9,631 nucleotides of DNA from CAZIWJ01 sp964542855 (GTDB taxonomy: Bacteria > Bacteroidota > Bacteroidia > Cytophagales > Cyclobacteriaceae): NCBI GenBank assembly GCA_964542855.1, contig CAZIWJ010000141.1, positions 1 to 9,631 on the forward strand, given 5' to 3'. This document shows positions 1-6,000 of this stretch, piece by piece. Numbering within the stretch: position 1 is the first letter of the stretch; each line of letters opens with the position of its first letter. A model generated the notes under the pieces. It did no database searches, was not told the origin of the DNA, and saw only the letters and a list, made by a program, of their open reading frames with translations. The position numbers and the translations under genes were made by a program.

Positions 1-1263
1 TGAACGCAACGACTGTAATTCAATTTCACGAACATCGGTACCGTCTAAACTGATGGTACCCCGATTAATTTCATAAAAACGATTAAGCAGGTTAATTACC
101 GAAGTTTTACCCGCTCCAGTGGCGCCGACCAGCGCTACCGTATCGCCGGGATTGGCTTCAAAAGATATATTCTTCAGCACGTAGTCTTTTTCATCGTAAG
201 CAAACCACACGTTATCGAATGTAACTGAACCTTTTGTGTTCTTCATTACCTGGGAACCGGTATTCTGGATGTGGCTTTTATTGTCGAGCAGCTTGAAAAT
301 TCGAGATGAACTAACAATTCCCATTTGCAGTACATTAAAGCGGTCGGCTATTTGCCGGATTGGTCGGAAGAACATGTTAATATACATAATGAAAGCAATA
401 AGCACCCCCGGGGAGATTTCTCCTTCCAGCGCGTTACTGGCCCCGTACCAAACCAGTAGGCCAATTCCCGAAGCCTGGATGATTTCAGCTACCGGGAAGT
501 AAATTGAGTAGTACATCACCGACTTAAGGTGGGCGGCCCGGTGCTCCTTATTAATTTCCTTAAACTGCTCATATTCCACCTTTTCACTCCCGAAAATCTG
601 TACGATACTCATTCCCGTTACCCTTTCCTGGACAAAAGAATTCAGGTTAGAAACTGCATTTCTTACGTGGTTGAATGAAACTTTTACTTTTTCCTTGAAA
701 ATGTAAGTACTCAGGATCATCAGGGGCAAGGTTGATAAACTAACCAGGGTAAGCCGCCAGTCATAACTAAACATTAACGTTACAATCATTACTATTTGAA
801 GAGAGTCAGCAATGATTGCAGCAATGCCCTGGGTAAAAATATCGGCCAGCGACTCGATATCGGATATTGACCGGGTTACCAGTCGCCCAATCGGGGTGCG
901 GTCGTAAAAAGAAAGTTTGAGGCTTAGTAAGTGATCGTATAGCTTCACTCGCATGTCGCGGATAACGTGCTGACCCAGCCACCCCGAAAGGTAAGTATGA
1001 AAGTATTGAACGATGCCCTGAACCACCAGCAAAACGATAAGTAAAGAAGCAGCAGTCACTAACCCTTCGTAGTCGCCGGGTAGTATATAATTATCTATAA
1101 TTTGCTGCGAGAAGTAAGGAAGGAGCGGCGCCAGAAGGGCCACACTCAGAGTTAATATAATAACAATTGAAAACTGCCTTTTGTACGGTTTAACAAATAC
1201 AAAGAGGCGTTTCAGTATGGAGAAATCCATTATTTCCCCGCTATTCGATGCTTCTTTTTCCAT
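1..1263 (-). CDS. ABC exporter, fused permease-ATPase (MsbA/MdlB type), 3' part missing
   Basis: Inner-membrane ABC exporter half-transporter that would dimerise and use ATP to move a lipid, drug or other hydrophobic substrate outward. Only the first 421 residues are in the window. Residues 30-310 form the six-span permease domain, with strongly hydrophobic stretches near 31-50, 67-88, 148-165, 172-188, 258-275 and 284-300. The coupling segment FYDRTPIGRLVTR (119-131) is typical of COG1132 exporters. The nucleotide-binding domain begins near 347, with an aromatic A-loop residue Y361 and Walker A at 380-387 (GATGAGKT, K386). The Q-loop, ABC signature and Walker B lie beyond the left edge. The ATG at 1261-1263 lies 9 bp after the truA stop, so it is the last visible gene of the leftward operon. 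No Shine-Dalgarno sequence is visible. The substrate cannot be told from sequence; MsbA-like lipid export is one option among several. Confidence 0.93.
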   Translation of the reverse strand, partial: MEKEASNSGEIMDFSILKRLFVFVKPYKRQFSIVIILTLSVALLAPLLPYFSQQIIDNYILPGDYEGLVTAASLLIVLLVVQGIVQYFHTYLSGWLGQHVIRDMRVKLYDHLLSLKLSFYDRTPIGRLVTRSISDIESLADIFTQGIAAIIADSLQIVMIVTLMFSYDWRLTLVSLSTLPLMILSTYIFKEKVKVSFNHVRNAVSNLNSFVQERVTGMSIVQIFGSEKVEYEQFKEINKEHRAAHLKSVMYYSIYFPVAEIIQASGIGLLVWYGASNALEGEISPGVLIAFIMYINMFFRPIRQIADRFNVLQMGIVSSSRIFKLLDNKSHIQNTGSQVMKNTKGSVTFDNVWFAYDEKDYVLKNISFEANPGDTVALVGATGAGKTSVINLLNRFYEINRGTISLDGTDVREIELQSLRS

Positions 1264-1272
1264 ATTAGTTGC

Positions 1273-2061
1273 TTAACGCAAATTTATCCAGTCGGGATAT
1301 TTAATTTTACTGAGGTATAACCCCTGTGGGGGAACCGACCGGCCTGCCAGTTTCCGGTCTTTACTTACCAATATATTTATAAAATCGTTCACCGACAGCT
1401 TTTGTTCACCAACGAGTAACAGTGTACCTACAATTGCCCGTACCATTCCCCTTAAAAACCGGTTAGCTTCAATGGTAAATTCAAGTATGCTTTTACCGTA
1501 TGGATCTTTTACTATCCTCCAGCAGGCTTCAGATACGGAACACTGGAAATTACTAACCGATGTATGCACCTTGCTGAACGACTGGTAGTCCCGGTCTACT
1601 CCTAACAAATGCTGTGCAGCTTCGTTCATCGCTTGCAGATCGGGCGAACGCACATAAAAATAAACCCGGTTCTCCAGGAAAGGGTTTTTATCTAAACTGA
1701 TGCGGTACAGGTAAGTTCTACTTTCTGCTGAGAACCGGGCGTGGGCCTCCGGCGCAACCGGTTGAATATTGTTCAACGCAATTGATTTTGGTAGTATCGC
1801 GTTCAACGAGTACAGTAACTGGCTGCTGTTTATTGAGGCCGGTAAATCCACGTGGGCAATTTGCTGTATTGCATGAACCCCGGTATCGGTTCTGCCGGAG
1901 CCGTATACTAACAAACTTTCCAGGTTCAGTATGGTAACCAGCGCATCTTCAATTTTCTGCTGAATTGTATCGGAAGTATTGGCCTGCTTTTGCCAGCCAT
2001 GATAGGGTACCCCGTTATAACTGATGTCAAGAAAATAGCGACTAGTTAACCCTTCACCCAT
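1273..2061 (-). CDS. truA: tRNA pseudouridine(38-40) synthase TruA
   Basis: Cytoplasmic enzyme that isomerises uridines 38, 39 and 40 in the anticodon stem-loop of many tRNAs to pseudouridine. At 262 residues it has the usual bacterial TruA length. The catalytic motif GRTDTGVHA is at residues 56-64, with D59 as the expected nucleophile. Other family hallmarks are YHGWQ (20-24), HARFSA (107-112), RTYLYRI (115-121), FLRGMVRAIVG (202-212) and the C-terminal VPPQGLYL (243-250). All key positions look intact. The ATG at 2059-2061 lies inside the upstream kinase gene, giving a 16-bp overlap in a different frame, so the two are probably translationally coupled. The N-terminus (MGEGLTSRYFLDISYNG) leads straight into the first strand of the fold, and no better start is visible. 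Confidence 0.97.
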   Translation of the reverse strand: MGEGLTSRYFLDISYNGVPYHGWQKQANTSDTIQQKIEDALVTILNLESLLVYGSGRTDTGVHAIQQIAHVDLPASINSSQLLYSLNAILPKSIALNNIQPVAPEAHARFSAESRTYLYRISLDKNPFLENRVYFYVRSPDLQAMNEAAQHLLGVDRDYQSFSKVHTSVSNFQCSVSEACWRIVKDPYGKSILEFTIEANRFLRGMVRAIVGTLLLVGEQKLSVNDFINILVSKDRKLAGRSVPPQGLYLSKIKYPDWINLR

Positions 2062-3080
2062 TGCATACTTTTTTCAAGCAAAGCCTGTTTTTTCGGCATC
2101 CCGTAGTTCAGAGGCAACTGAGCTACCCCGATGATCCTTCTCATAATTTCCACACCGGCAAACTGGAGCACCTTTTTGGTATCTATTTTTAGTGGGTAGA
2201 AATCAACCATTGTATTAATGGTCAGTTCATCCTGCCCAGCCAGCGCCATGTGGGCTAAACATACTCCCAAATCGAAAGCCGGGTGACCGGTAAAGCAGAA
2301 CTCCGGGTCGATAACGTATATTTCTCCATCTTTTAGCATCCAGCTTCCAGGATAATAATCACCGTGAAGCAGTACATTCCGGTTTTCAAGGTATAACTCG
2401 CCCAGGGCTTCAACCCGCTGAACGTACACCGGGTCATCGATCAGCTTTTGAGCCGAACGTTTTAAACCGGGGGTAATGGCATCCAGATCAAGCCCGTTGT
2501 TCGGCTGAAGAGGAAGCTTAAAAATATGCTCGTGGTTGAGCTCCCGCATGGAGCGGTTTTCCAGTGCCTCCAGCGATTCCTGGTCAAGTGCCGTTGAGTG
2601 CAAAGCACCGATCCATCTCATCAGGTGCTTCATTTCTTCTGTTAACAGCTTTCTGCCCGCATAAAGCGATTCCAGGCTGGCAAGGTCGCCCAGATCTTCC
2701 AGCAATAAGGTATTGGACTCCTCATCGGCATCGAGCAGATCGGGCATGTATTTGCCTACGTATACGTTTTTATTAACTGTACTATAAAATTTTCCTTCTG
2801 TACCCGCGCGACTCATCGGGGCCGGAATTGAAGGATACTTTTCTACCCAGGGGCGCGATTGCTTAATTATAAAGTTCCCGGAATCACTGTATACTCTTAA
2901 TGTCAGGTTCATATTGCCTTCTCCTGCTTTTTCTACTTTCAATACCGTTGATTGAATGATTTTTCTTTCCAGCAAATAAGCCGTTAAGGCCTCCGGATCT
3001 GTAGCATCGAGAAAAAAGAGGTCCGGGTAGTTTTCTTTAAACTCGGTTTTTTTTTGATTCAATTCGTTGTTGGAGGCCAT
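2046..3080 (-). CDS. Phosphotransferase of the APH/choline kinase fold, methylthioribose-kinase-like
   Basis: Predicted cytoplasmic ATP-dependent small-molecule kinase of 344 residues with the protein-kinase-like fold of the aminoglycoside phosphotransferase family (PF01636). The nucleotide loop is GEGNMNLTLRV (53-63), followed by the probable ATP lysine K73 in IIKQSRPWVEKYP (71-83). The catalytic loop is HGDYYPGSW (239-247; D241 as likely base). The metal-binding motif is IDPEF (257-261; D258 and E260). A D-x-E metal motif and a GxGNxN loop are, from family knowledge, features of 5-methylthioribose kinase (MtnK) rather than of antibiotic-resistance APHs. The protein is shorter than typical MtnK (about 400 residues) and no other methionine-salvage gene is in view, so the substrate is unresolved. 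It is the first gene of the leftward operon and overlaps truA. Codons 9-12 contain a run of nine A. Confidence 0.85.
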   Translation of the reverse strand: MASNNELNQKKTEFKENYPDLFFLDATDPEALTAYLLERKIIQSTVLKVEKAGEGNMNLTLRVYSDSGNFIIKQSRPWVEKYPSIPAPMSRAGTEGKFYSTVNKNVYVGKYMPDLLDADEESNTLLLEDLGDLASLESLYAGRKLLTEEMKHLMRWIGALHSTALDQESLEALENRSMRELNHEHIFKLPLQPNNGLDLDAITPGLKRSAQKLIDDPVYVQRVEALGELYLENRNVLLHGDYYPGSWMLKDGEIYVIDPEFCFTGHPAFDLGVCLAHMALAGQDELTINTMVDFYPLKIDTKKVLQFAGVEIMRRIIGVAQLPLNYGMPKKQALLEKSMQWVKG

Positions 3081-3277
3081 AGAATCTATTTTAATTGATC
3101 AGCAAACCACTTTCATTTTCAAAGGGTGTTACTTTGCTGGTTTAACTTGTAAGTAAATAAATATTAACAAAAGCGTCATCCGGGTATACGTTACACCTTC
3201 TACATTTTTTGTAGCTTGCGTCTTGTTTTATTAACCAGTTGTGCTGTTAGCAGACTATTTCTATAAAGGGATTACCC
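3081..3277. promoter_or_regulatory. Divergent intergenic control region between the two operons
   Basis: This 197-bp AT-rich spacer must carry the promoters for both the leftward kinase-truA-ABC operon and the rightward Na/Pi-GGGP synthase operon. Two dyads sit side by side in it: an imperfect 6-3-6 inverted repeat at 3183-3197 (GGTATA/TACACC, five of six pairs) and a perfect 5-bp stem with a T5 loop at 3200-3214 (CTACA/TGTAG). I could not find a convincing Bacteroidota promoter (TTTG near -33 with TAnnTTTG near -7) on either strand. The regulatory role is inferred from position. Confidence 0.5.
3265..3270 (+). promoter_or_regulatory. Ribosome binding site supporting the GTG start at 3278
   Basis: AAAGGG lies 7 bases before the GTG at 3278-3280. 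It is the best Shine-Dalgarno-like sequence next to any start in the window, where most starts have none. It favours the GTG as the true initiation codon. Confidence 0.5.
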
Positions 3278-4414
3278 GTGAATACGACGAAAGAGGAAAC
3301 CGTTAAAAAACCACAAAAAAAATTTATAAAGTATGCCCCACAAATTACCCGGTTAATTATTCTTCTGTTTGCCGCATTTCTTTTTTTACTTTCCATCGAG
3401 TTAATTGGCAATTCTTTTCTTCAGTGGAAGAAAAATACGGCCGATTCCATTGTATCGGTAACTACTAACCCTTTCATCTCGCTGTTTATTGGTTTATTGT
3501 TAACGGCCATTATCCAGAGTAGTTCTACCAGCACATCCATGATTGTGGCACTGGTAAGCACCCAGGCACTTACGCTGTCGGAAGCTGTTCCCATGGTAAT
3601 GGGAGCCAACGTGGGCACTACGTTTACCAGTAATATTGTGGCTTTAAGTTTCATTACCAAAAAAAGGGAATTCCGGAAGGCAATTAGCGCAGGAACTGTT
3701 CACGATATATTTAATCTGTTAATTGTTGTTATCCTGTTCCCGTTGGAATTGAGTTACCAGTTTCTCAGTAAATTAAGTCTTTTTTTCTCCGATCTTGTTT
3801 ACCATTATATTCCTTTCGCCATAGAAGAGCAACTGTACGACAAAGAATCGCTGATTGGCAGTATTGCATCATTAATAAGTAACAGCATTAGTGAGCAGTT
3901 TTTCCTGTTTATTTTTTCTTTCGTTTTGTTATTTACTTCCATCAGAATAATTGCGCAAAGCCTGTATACCAGCCTGATTGGCGAATCGCGAAATAAATTA
4001 CAGCAATATGCTTTCAAAAACAGGGGTAAGTCTTTTCTGTGGGGTAGCGTAATCACCACGGCCGTGCAGTCCAGTTCTATTACTACCTCACTAATGGTAC
4101 CCCTGGTAGCTACTGGTAAAGCCACACTTAAACGGGCGTTCCCTTTTATAATGGGTGCCAATTTAGGCACAACAGTTACCGCCCTGATTGCTGCCCTGTT
4201 CCGTTCGCAGGCAGCGCTCGATATTGCACTGGCCCACTTCCTGTTTAACCTGATCGGGGTTGTTCTATTCCTGGTTGTACCTGCTTTAAGCCAGGTTCCT
4301 GTTTTATTATCCGGGGCAATAGGCAGGATTACCCTGATACACCGGATTTACGGTTTTCTGTATTTGATCATTATGTTCTTCCTAATTCCTTTTTTATTGA
4401 TTTACTTCGGTTAA
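3278..4414 (+). CDS. Na/Pi cotransporter family protein (NptA/YjbB-like, no PhoU domain)
   Basis: Polytopic inner-membrane protein of 378 residues in the Na+/phosphate cotransporter family (PF02690), which moves inorganic phosphate with sodium; some bacterial members act in phosphate export. The family's two internally repeated halves are clear. Repeat one has QSSSTSTS at 80-87 and GANVGTT at 109-115; repeat two has QSSSITTS at 264-271 and GANLGTT at 293-299. Hydrophobic spans lie near 25-43, 66-79, 145-160, 205-222, 312-337 and 353-377. Many bacterial homologues carry a C-terminal PhoU-like domain of about 150-200 residues; this one ends right after the last span, so it is the short form. 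The start is GTG with AAAGGG 7 bases upstream. It heads the rightward operon, with the next gene 34 bp on. Codons 13-15 lie in a run of eight A. The substrate could be another anion. Confidence 0.92.
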   Translation: MNTTKEETVKKPQKKFIKYAPQITRLIILLFAAFLFLLSIELIGNSFLQWKKNTADSIVSVTTNPFISLFIGLLLTAIIQSSSTSTSMIVALVSTQALTLSEAVPMVMGANVGTTFTSNIVALSFITKKREFRKAISAGTVHDIFNLLIVVILFPLELSYQFLSKLSLFFSDLVYHYIPFAIEEQLYDKESLIGSIASLISNSISEQFFLFIFSFVLLFTSIRIIAQSLYTSLIGESRNKLQQYAFKNRGKSFLWGSVITTAVQSSSITTSLMVPLVATGKATLKRAFPFIMGANLGTTVTALIAALFRSQAALDIALAHFLFNLIGVVLFLVVPALSQVPVLLSGAIGRITLIHRIYGFLYLIIMFFLIPFLLIYFG

Positions 4415-4448
4415 ACTTTACCATGAATTCAGTGATTTAGCGTTTATT

Positions 4449-4829
4449 GTGCAAAAATTATTCAGAAAGATTTTGAACTTTGACAGCATTACGAATAAAA
4501 TTGAGTCATTCATAGAAAGCCGGGTGCAACTGGTTAAAATTGAAATCAAGCACGAGATAGCCCAGTTGGTTGCCCAGCTGATCCCGTTGGTTATTCTTCT
4601 TTTCTTCGGTTCACTCGTTTTTATATTTGGAGGGATTGCCCTGGGGTACTGGCTAAGCTACCTGATGGATAGCAACTGGAAGGGGTTTGGTATACTGGCT
4701 GTTTGTTTTTTTTTCATCTTTATTTTTTTTCTTATAATAAAGGGCACCAAAGGGTTCAAATCGGGCCTTTCCAACCAGCTGAACAAAGAACTAATGAAAA
4801 AATCACCTGATCCAAAATCTAATAAATGA
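4449..4829 (+). CDS. YqjE/holin-superfamily-III-like membrane protein
   Basis: Small inner-membrane protein of 126 residues. An amphipathic N-terminal region (2-40) is followed by two long hydrophobic spans at about 44-70 and 79-98, and a short basic, polar tail (99-126). This layout matches the PF07332 (DUF1469) family, often labelled 'phage holin family protein' and including E. coli YqjE. No phage gene is nearby, so a lysis role is unlikely; related chromosomal proteins are poorly understood membrane proteins. The start is taken as GTG 4449, since no ATG occurs in frame between the previous stop and this codon; no clear Shine-Dalgarno sequence precedes it. The stop TGA (4827-4829) touches the next gene's ATG in the same reading frame. 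Runs of nine T (4706-4714) and eight T (4723-4730) encode the phenylalanine-rich second span. Confidence 0.8.
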   Translation: MQKLFRKILNFDSITNKIESFIESRVQLVKIEIKHEIAQLVAQLIPLVILLFFGSLVFIFGGIALGYWLSYLMDSNWKGFGILAVCFFFIFIFFLIIKGTKGFKSGLSNQLNKELMKKSPDPKSNK

Positions 4830-5174
4830 ATGCATAGCCACTACGAGGAAGAAAAACAACGCGCACTGGCCCATCAAAGTGAAATAGATGAAGAGCTGAG
4901 CGAAGAACTGAACGAATTGAAAACCAATATTCTGGAAACAGGGAAATACCTGGCTATATCGGGGGGAAGTGCCCTGGTGGTATACCTTGTCGTTAGAAGT
5001 CTTGTTGGTGGTAAAACCGGGAAAGGTAAAACCAGGAAGAAAAACCGTCCGGTTGTCCGGGCTACCAAAGCAGGATTCCGCCTGCTGGCTATTAACGGAC
5101 TGGAGGTTCTCAGGGAGTCGGTAACCGATTATCTTTTTGAGCAGAAAAATAACAAAAACGCATCGAATGAATGA
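4830..5174 (+). CDS. Single-span membrane protein of unknown function
   Basis: I do not recognise this 114-residue protein. Residues 5-35 are acidic and helix-forming (many E, with L spacing suggestive of a coiled coil). Residues 40-60 form one hydrophobic span (YLAISGGSALVVYLVVRSLVG). Residues 62-73 are a strongly basic patch (GKGKTRKKNR), and 78-105 could form an amphipathic helix. By the positive-inside rule the C-terminal side would face the cytoplasm. Following a YqjE-like gene directly, it recalls the E. coli yqjD-yqjE-yqjK arrangement, where YqjD has a charged helical part and one span; this is an analogy, not demonstrated homology. The ATG abuts the upstream TGA, and the gene overlaps the next one by 8 bp, so translation of all three is probably coupled. 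It has the codon character of its neighbours and is very likely a real gene. Confidence 0.78.
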   Translation: MHSHYEEEKQRALAHQSEIDEELSEELNELKTNILETGKYLAISGGSALVVYLVVRSLVGGKTGKGKTRKKNRPVVRATKAGFRLLAINGLEVLRESVTDYLFEQKNNKNASNE

Positions 5175-5937
5175 TCGTATCTTCAACCAGGTTAAGCAAG
5201 CTCACCTAAACAGGCGAAAGCAACTGGCCGTATTGCTGGATCCCGATAAAATTAACGATTTCGAGGCATACCGCGATTTAATTAAAGCCGCTGCCAGTAG
5301 CGGGGTAGATTATTTTCTTGTTGGGGGCAGTTTAATTACGACCAACCATTTCAGCAACCTGATCCGGCACATTAAAGAGGTAACCAGCATACCGGTTATC
5401 ATTTTTCCGGGGAGCAACCTGCAAATCGACTCTTCTGCTGATGCGTTGTTATTTCTGTCCTTAATTTCCGGAAGAAACCCTGAAATGCTAATCGGCCAGC
5501 ACGTGGTGGCAGCCCCGGTACTTAAGCGTAGTAAGCTGGAAATTATACCTACCGGTTACATGCTGGTTAACTCAGGGCGGCAAACTGCTGCTTCCTACCT
5601 CAGCAATACCACCCCAATACCCGCCGATAAACCCACTATTGCGGCCTGTACCGCCATGGCAGGTGAAATGCTGGGCCTCAAGCTCATCTACCTCGATGCT
5701 GGCAGCGGTGCCGAAGCACCGGTGCCGGCAAGAATAATTAGCATGGTGAGAAAGTCTGTAAATTGCCCACTAATTGTGGGGGGAGGCATCAGAAGCCGAA
5801 ATAAGGCTTTTCTTGCCCTCGAAGCTGGTGCCGATACGCTGGTTATAGGTAATGGCGTGGAACAGTCTCCGGGCCTGATTGAAGAAGTAAGCAACTGTGT
5901 TAGCGACTTTAACCAGCAAAACGTAGACCTGAATTAA
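5167..5937 (+). CDS. Geranylgeranylglyceryl phosphate synthase family protein (GGGPS/PcrB)
   Basis: TIM-barrel prenyltransferase of 256 residues that joins a polyprenyl diphosphate to sn-glycerol-1-phosphate through an ether bond, the first step of archaeal-type lipid synthesis. Visible landmarks are LLDPDK (23-28; Mg2+/diphosphate side), VGGSLI (52-57), IIFPGSNLQI (78-87), ADALLFLSLISGRNP (91-105), PTGYMLVNSG (128-137), YLDAGSGA (175-182), VGGGIRS (204-210) and IGNGVE (227-232), the latter three forming the phosphate-binding side. The YLDAGSGA form fits the archaeal/Bacteroidota group better than Firmicutes PcrB. Homologues in Bacteroidota are known, and a Flavobacterium enzyme has been reported to make GGGP. 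I chose ATG 5167 rather than the in-frame TTG at 5137: the ATG gives the usual N-terminus and only an 8-bp overlap with the previous gene. It is the last gene of the rightward operon. Product chain length is inferred. Confidence 0.93.
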   Translation: MNDRIFNQVKQAHLNRRKQLAVLLDPDKINDFEAYRDLIKAAASSGVDYFLVGGSLITTNHFSNLIRHIKEVTSIPVIIFPGSNLQIDSSADALLFLSLISGRNPEMLIGQHVVAAPVLKRSKLEIIPTGYMLVNSGRQTAASYLSNTTPIPADKPTIAACTAMAGEMLGLKLIYLDAGSGAEAPVPARIISMVRKSVNCPLIVGGGIRSRNKAFLALEAGADTLVIGNGVEQSPGLIEEVSNCVSDFNQQNVDLN

Positions 5938-5952
5938 TTGAAAATTAACTAA

Positions 5953-5978
5953 ACCGGACAATAGTATTATTGACCGGT
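5953..5978. terminator. Bidirectional transcription terminator between convergent genes
   Basis: A 26-base dyad in the 63-bp gap between two converging genes. The arms ACCGG-A-CAATA and TATTG-A-CCGGT pair for ten base pairs around one A/A mismatch, with the loop GTAT. The right flank is AT-rich but has no long T run, so it would be a weak or atypical intrinsic terminator. Its symmetry and position suit both directions. Confidence 0.65.
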
Positions 5979-6000
5979 AATTATTCATTCGTAGGCCCCG

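Noticed and set aside
3239..3267. E. coli-like promoter TTGTGC-N17-TATAAA before the Na/Pi gene
   Set aside because: The predicted start of transcription would fall only a few bases before the GTG and remove the AAAGGG ribosome site. Bacteroidota also use a different promoter consensus.
3805..4170. 121-codon minus-strand frame inside the Na/Pi gene
   Set aside because: It is antisense to conserved transporter motifs and has no protein-like features of its own.
4423..4440. Five-codon ORF (ATG to TAG) between the transporter and holin-like genes
   Set aside because: It has no ribosome site and is of a size expected by chance. It could at most aid translational coupling.
4449..4829. Holin-like gene as sign of a prophage
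   Set aside because: No lysin, tail, integrase or other phage gene is nearby. The family includes ordinary chromosomal proteins such as YqjE, and the gene is packed in an operon with metabolic genes.
5137..5166. TTG start for the GGGP synthase, adding ten residues
   Set aside because: It would lengthen the overlap with the upstream gene to 38 bp and add a K/R-rich tail not expected in this family. ATG 5167 gives the usual N-terminus.
4803..5186. 127-codon minus-strand frame opposite the two small membrane genes
   Set aside because: It covers the junctions of three well-spaced plus-strand genes; its hydrophobic and Phe-rich look comes from the complement of Lys/Glu codons.
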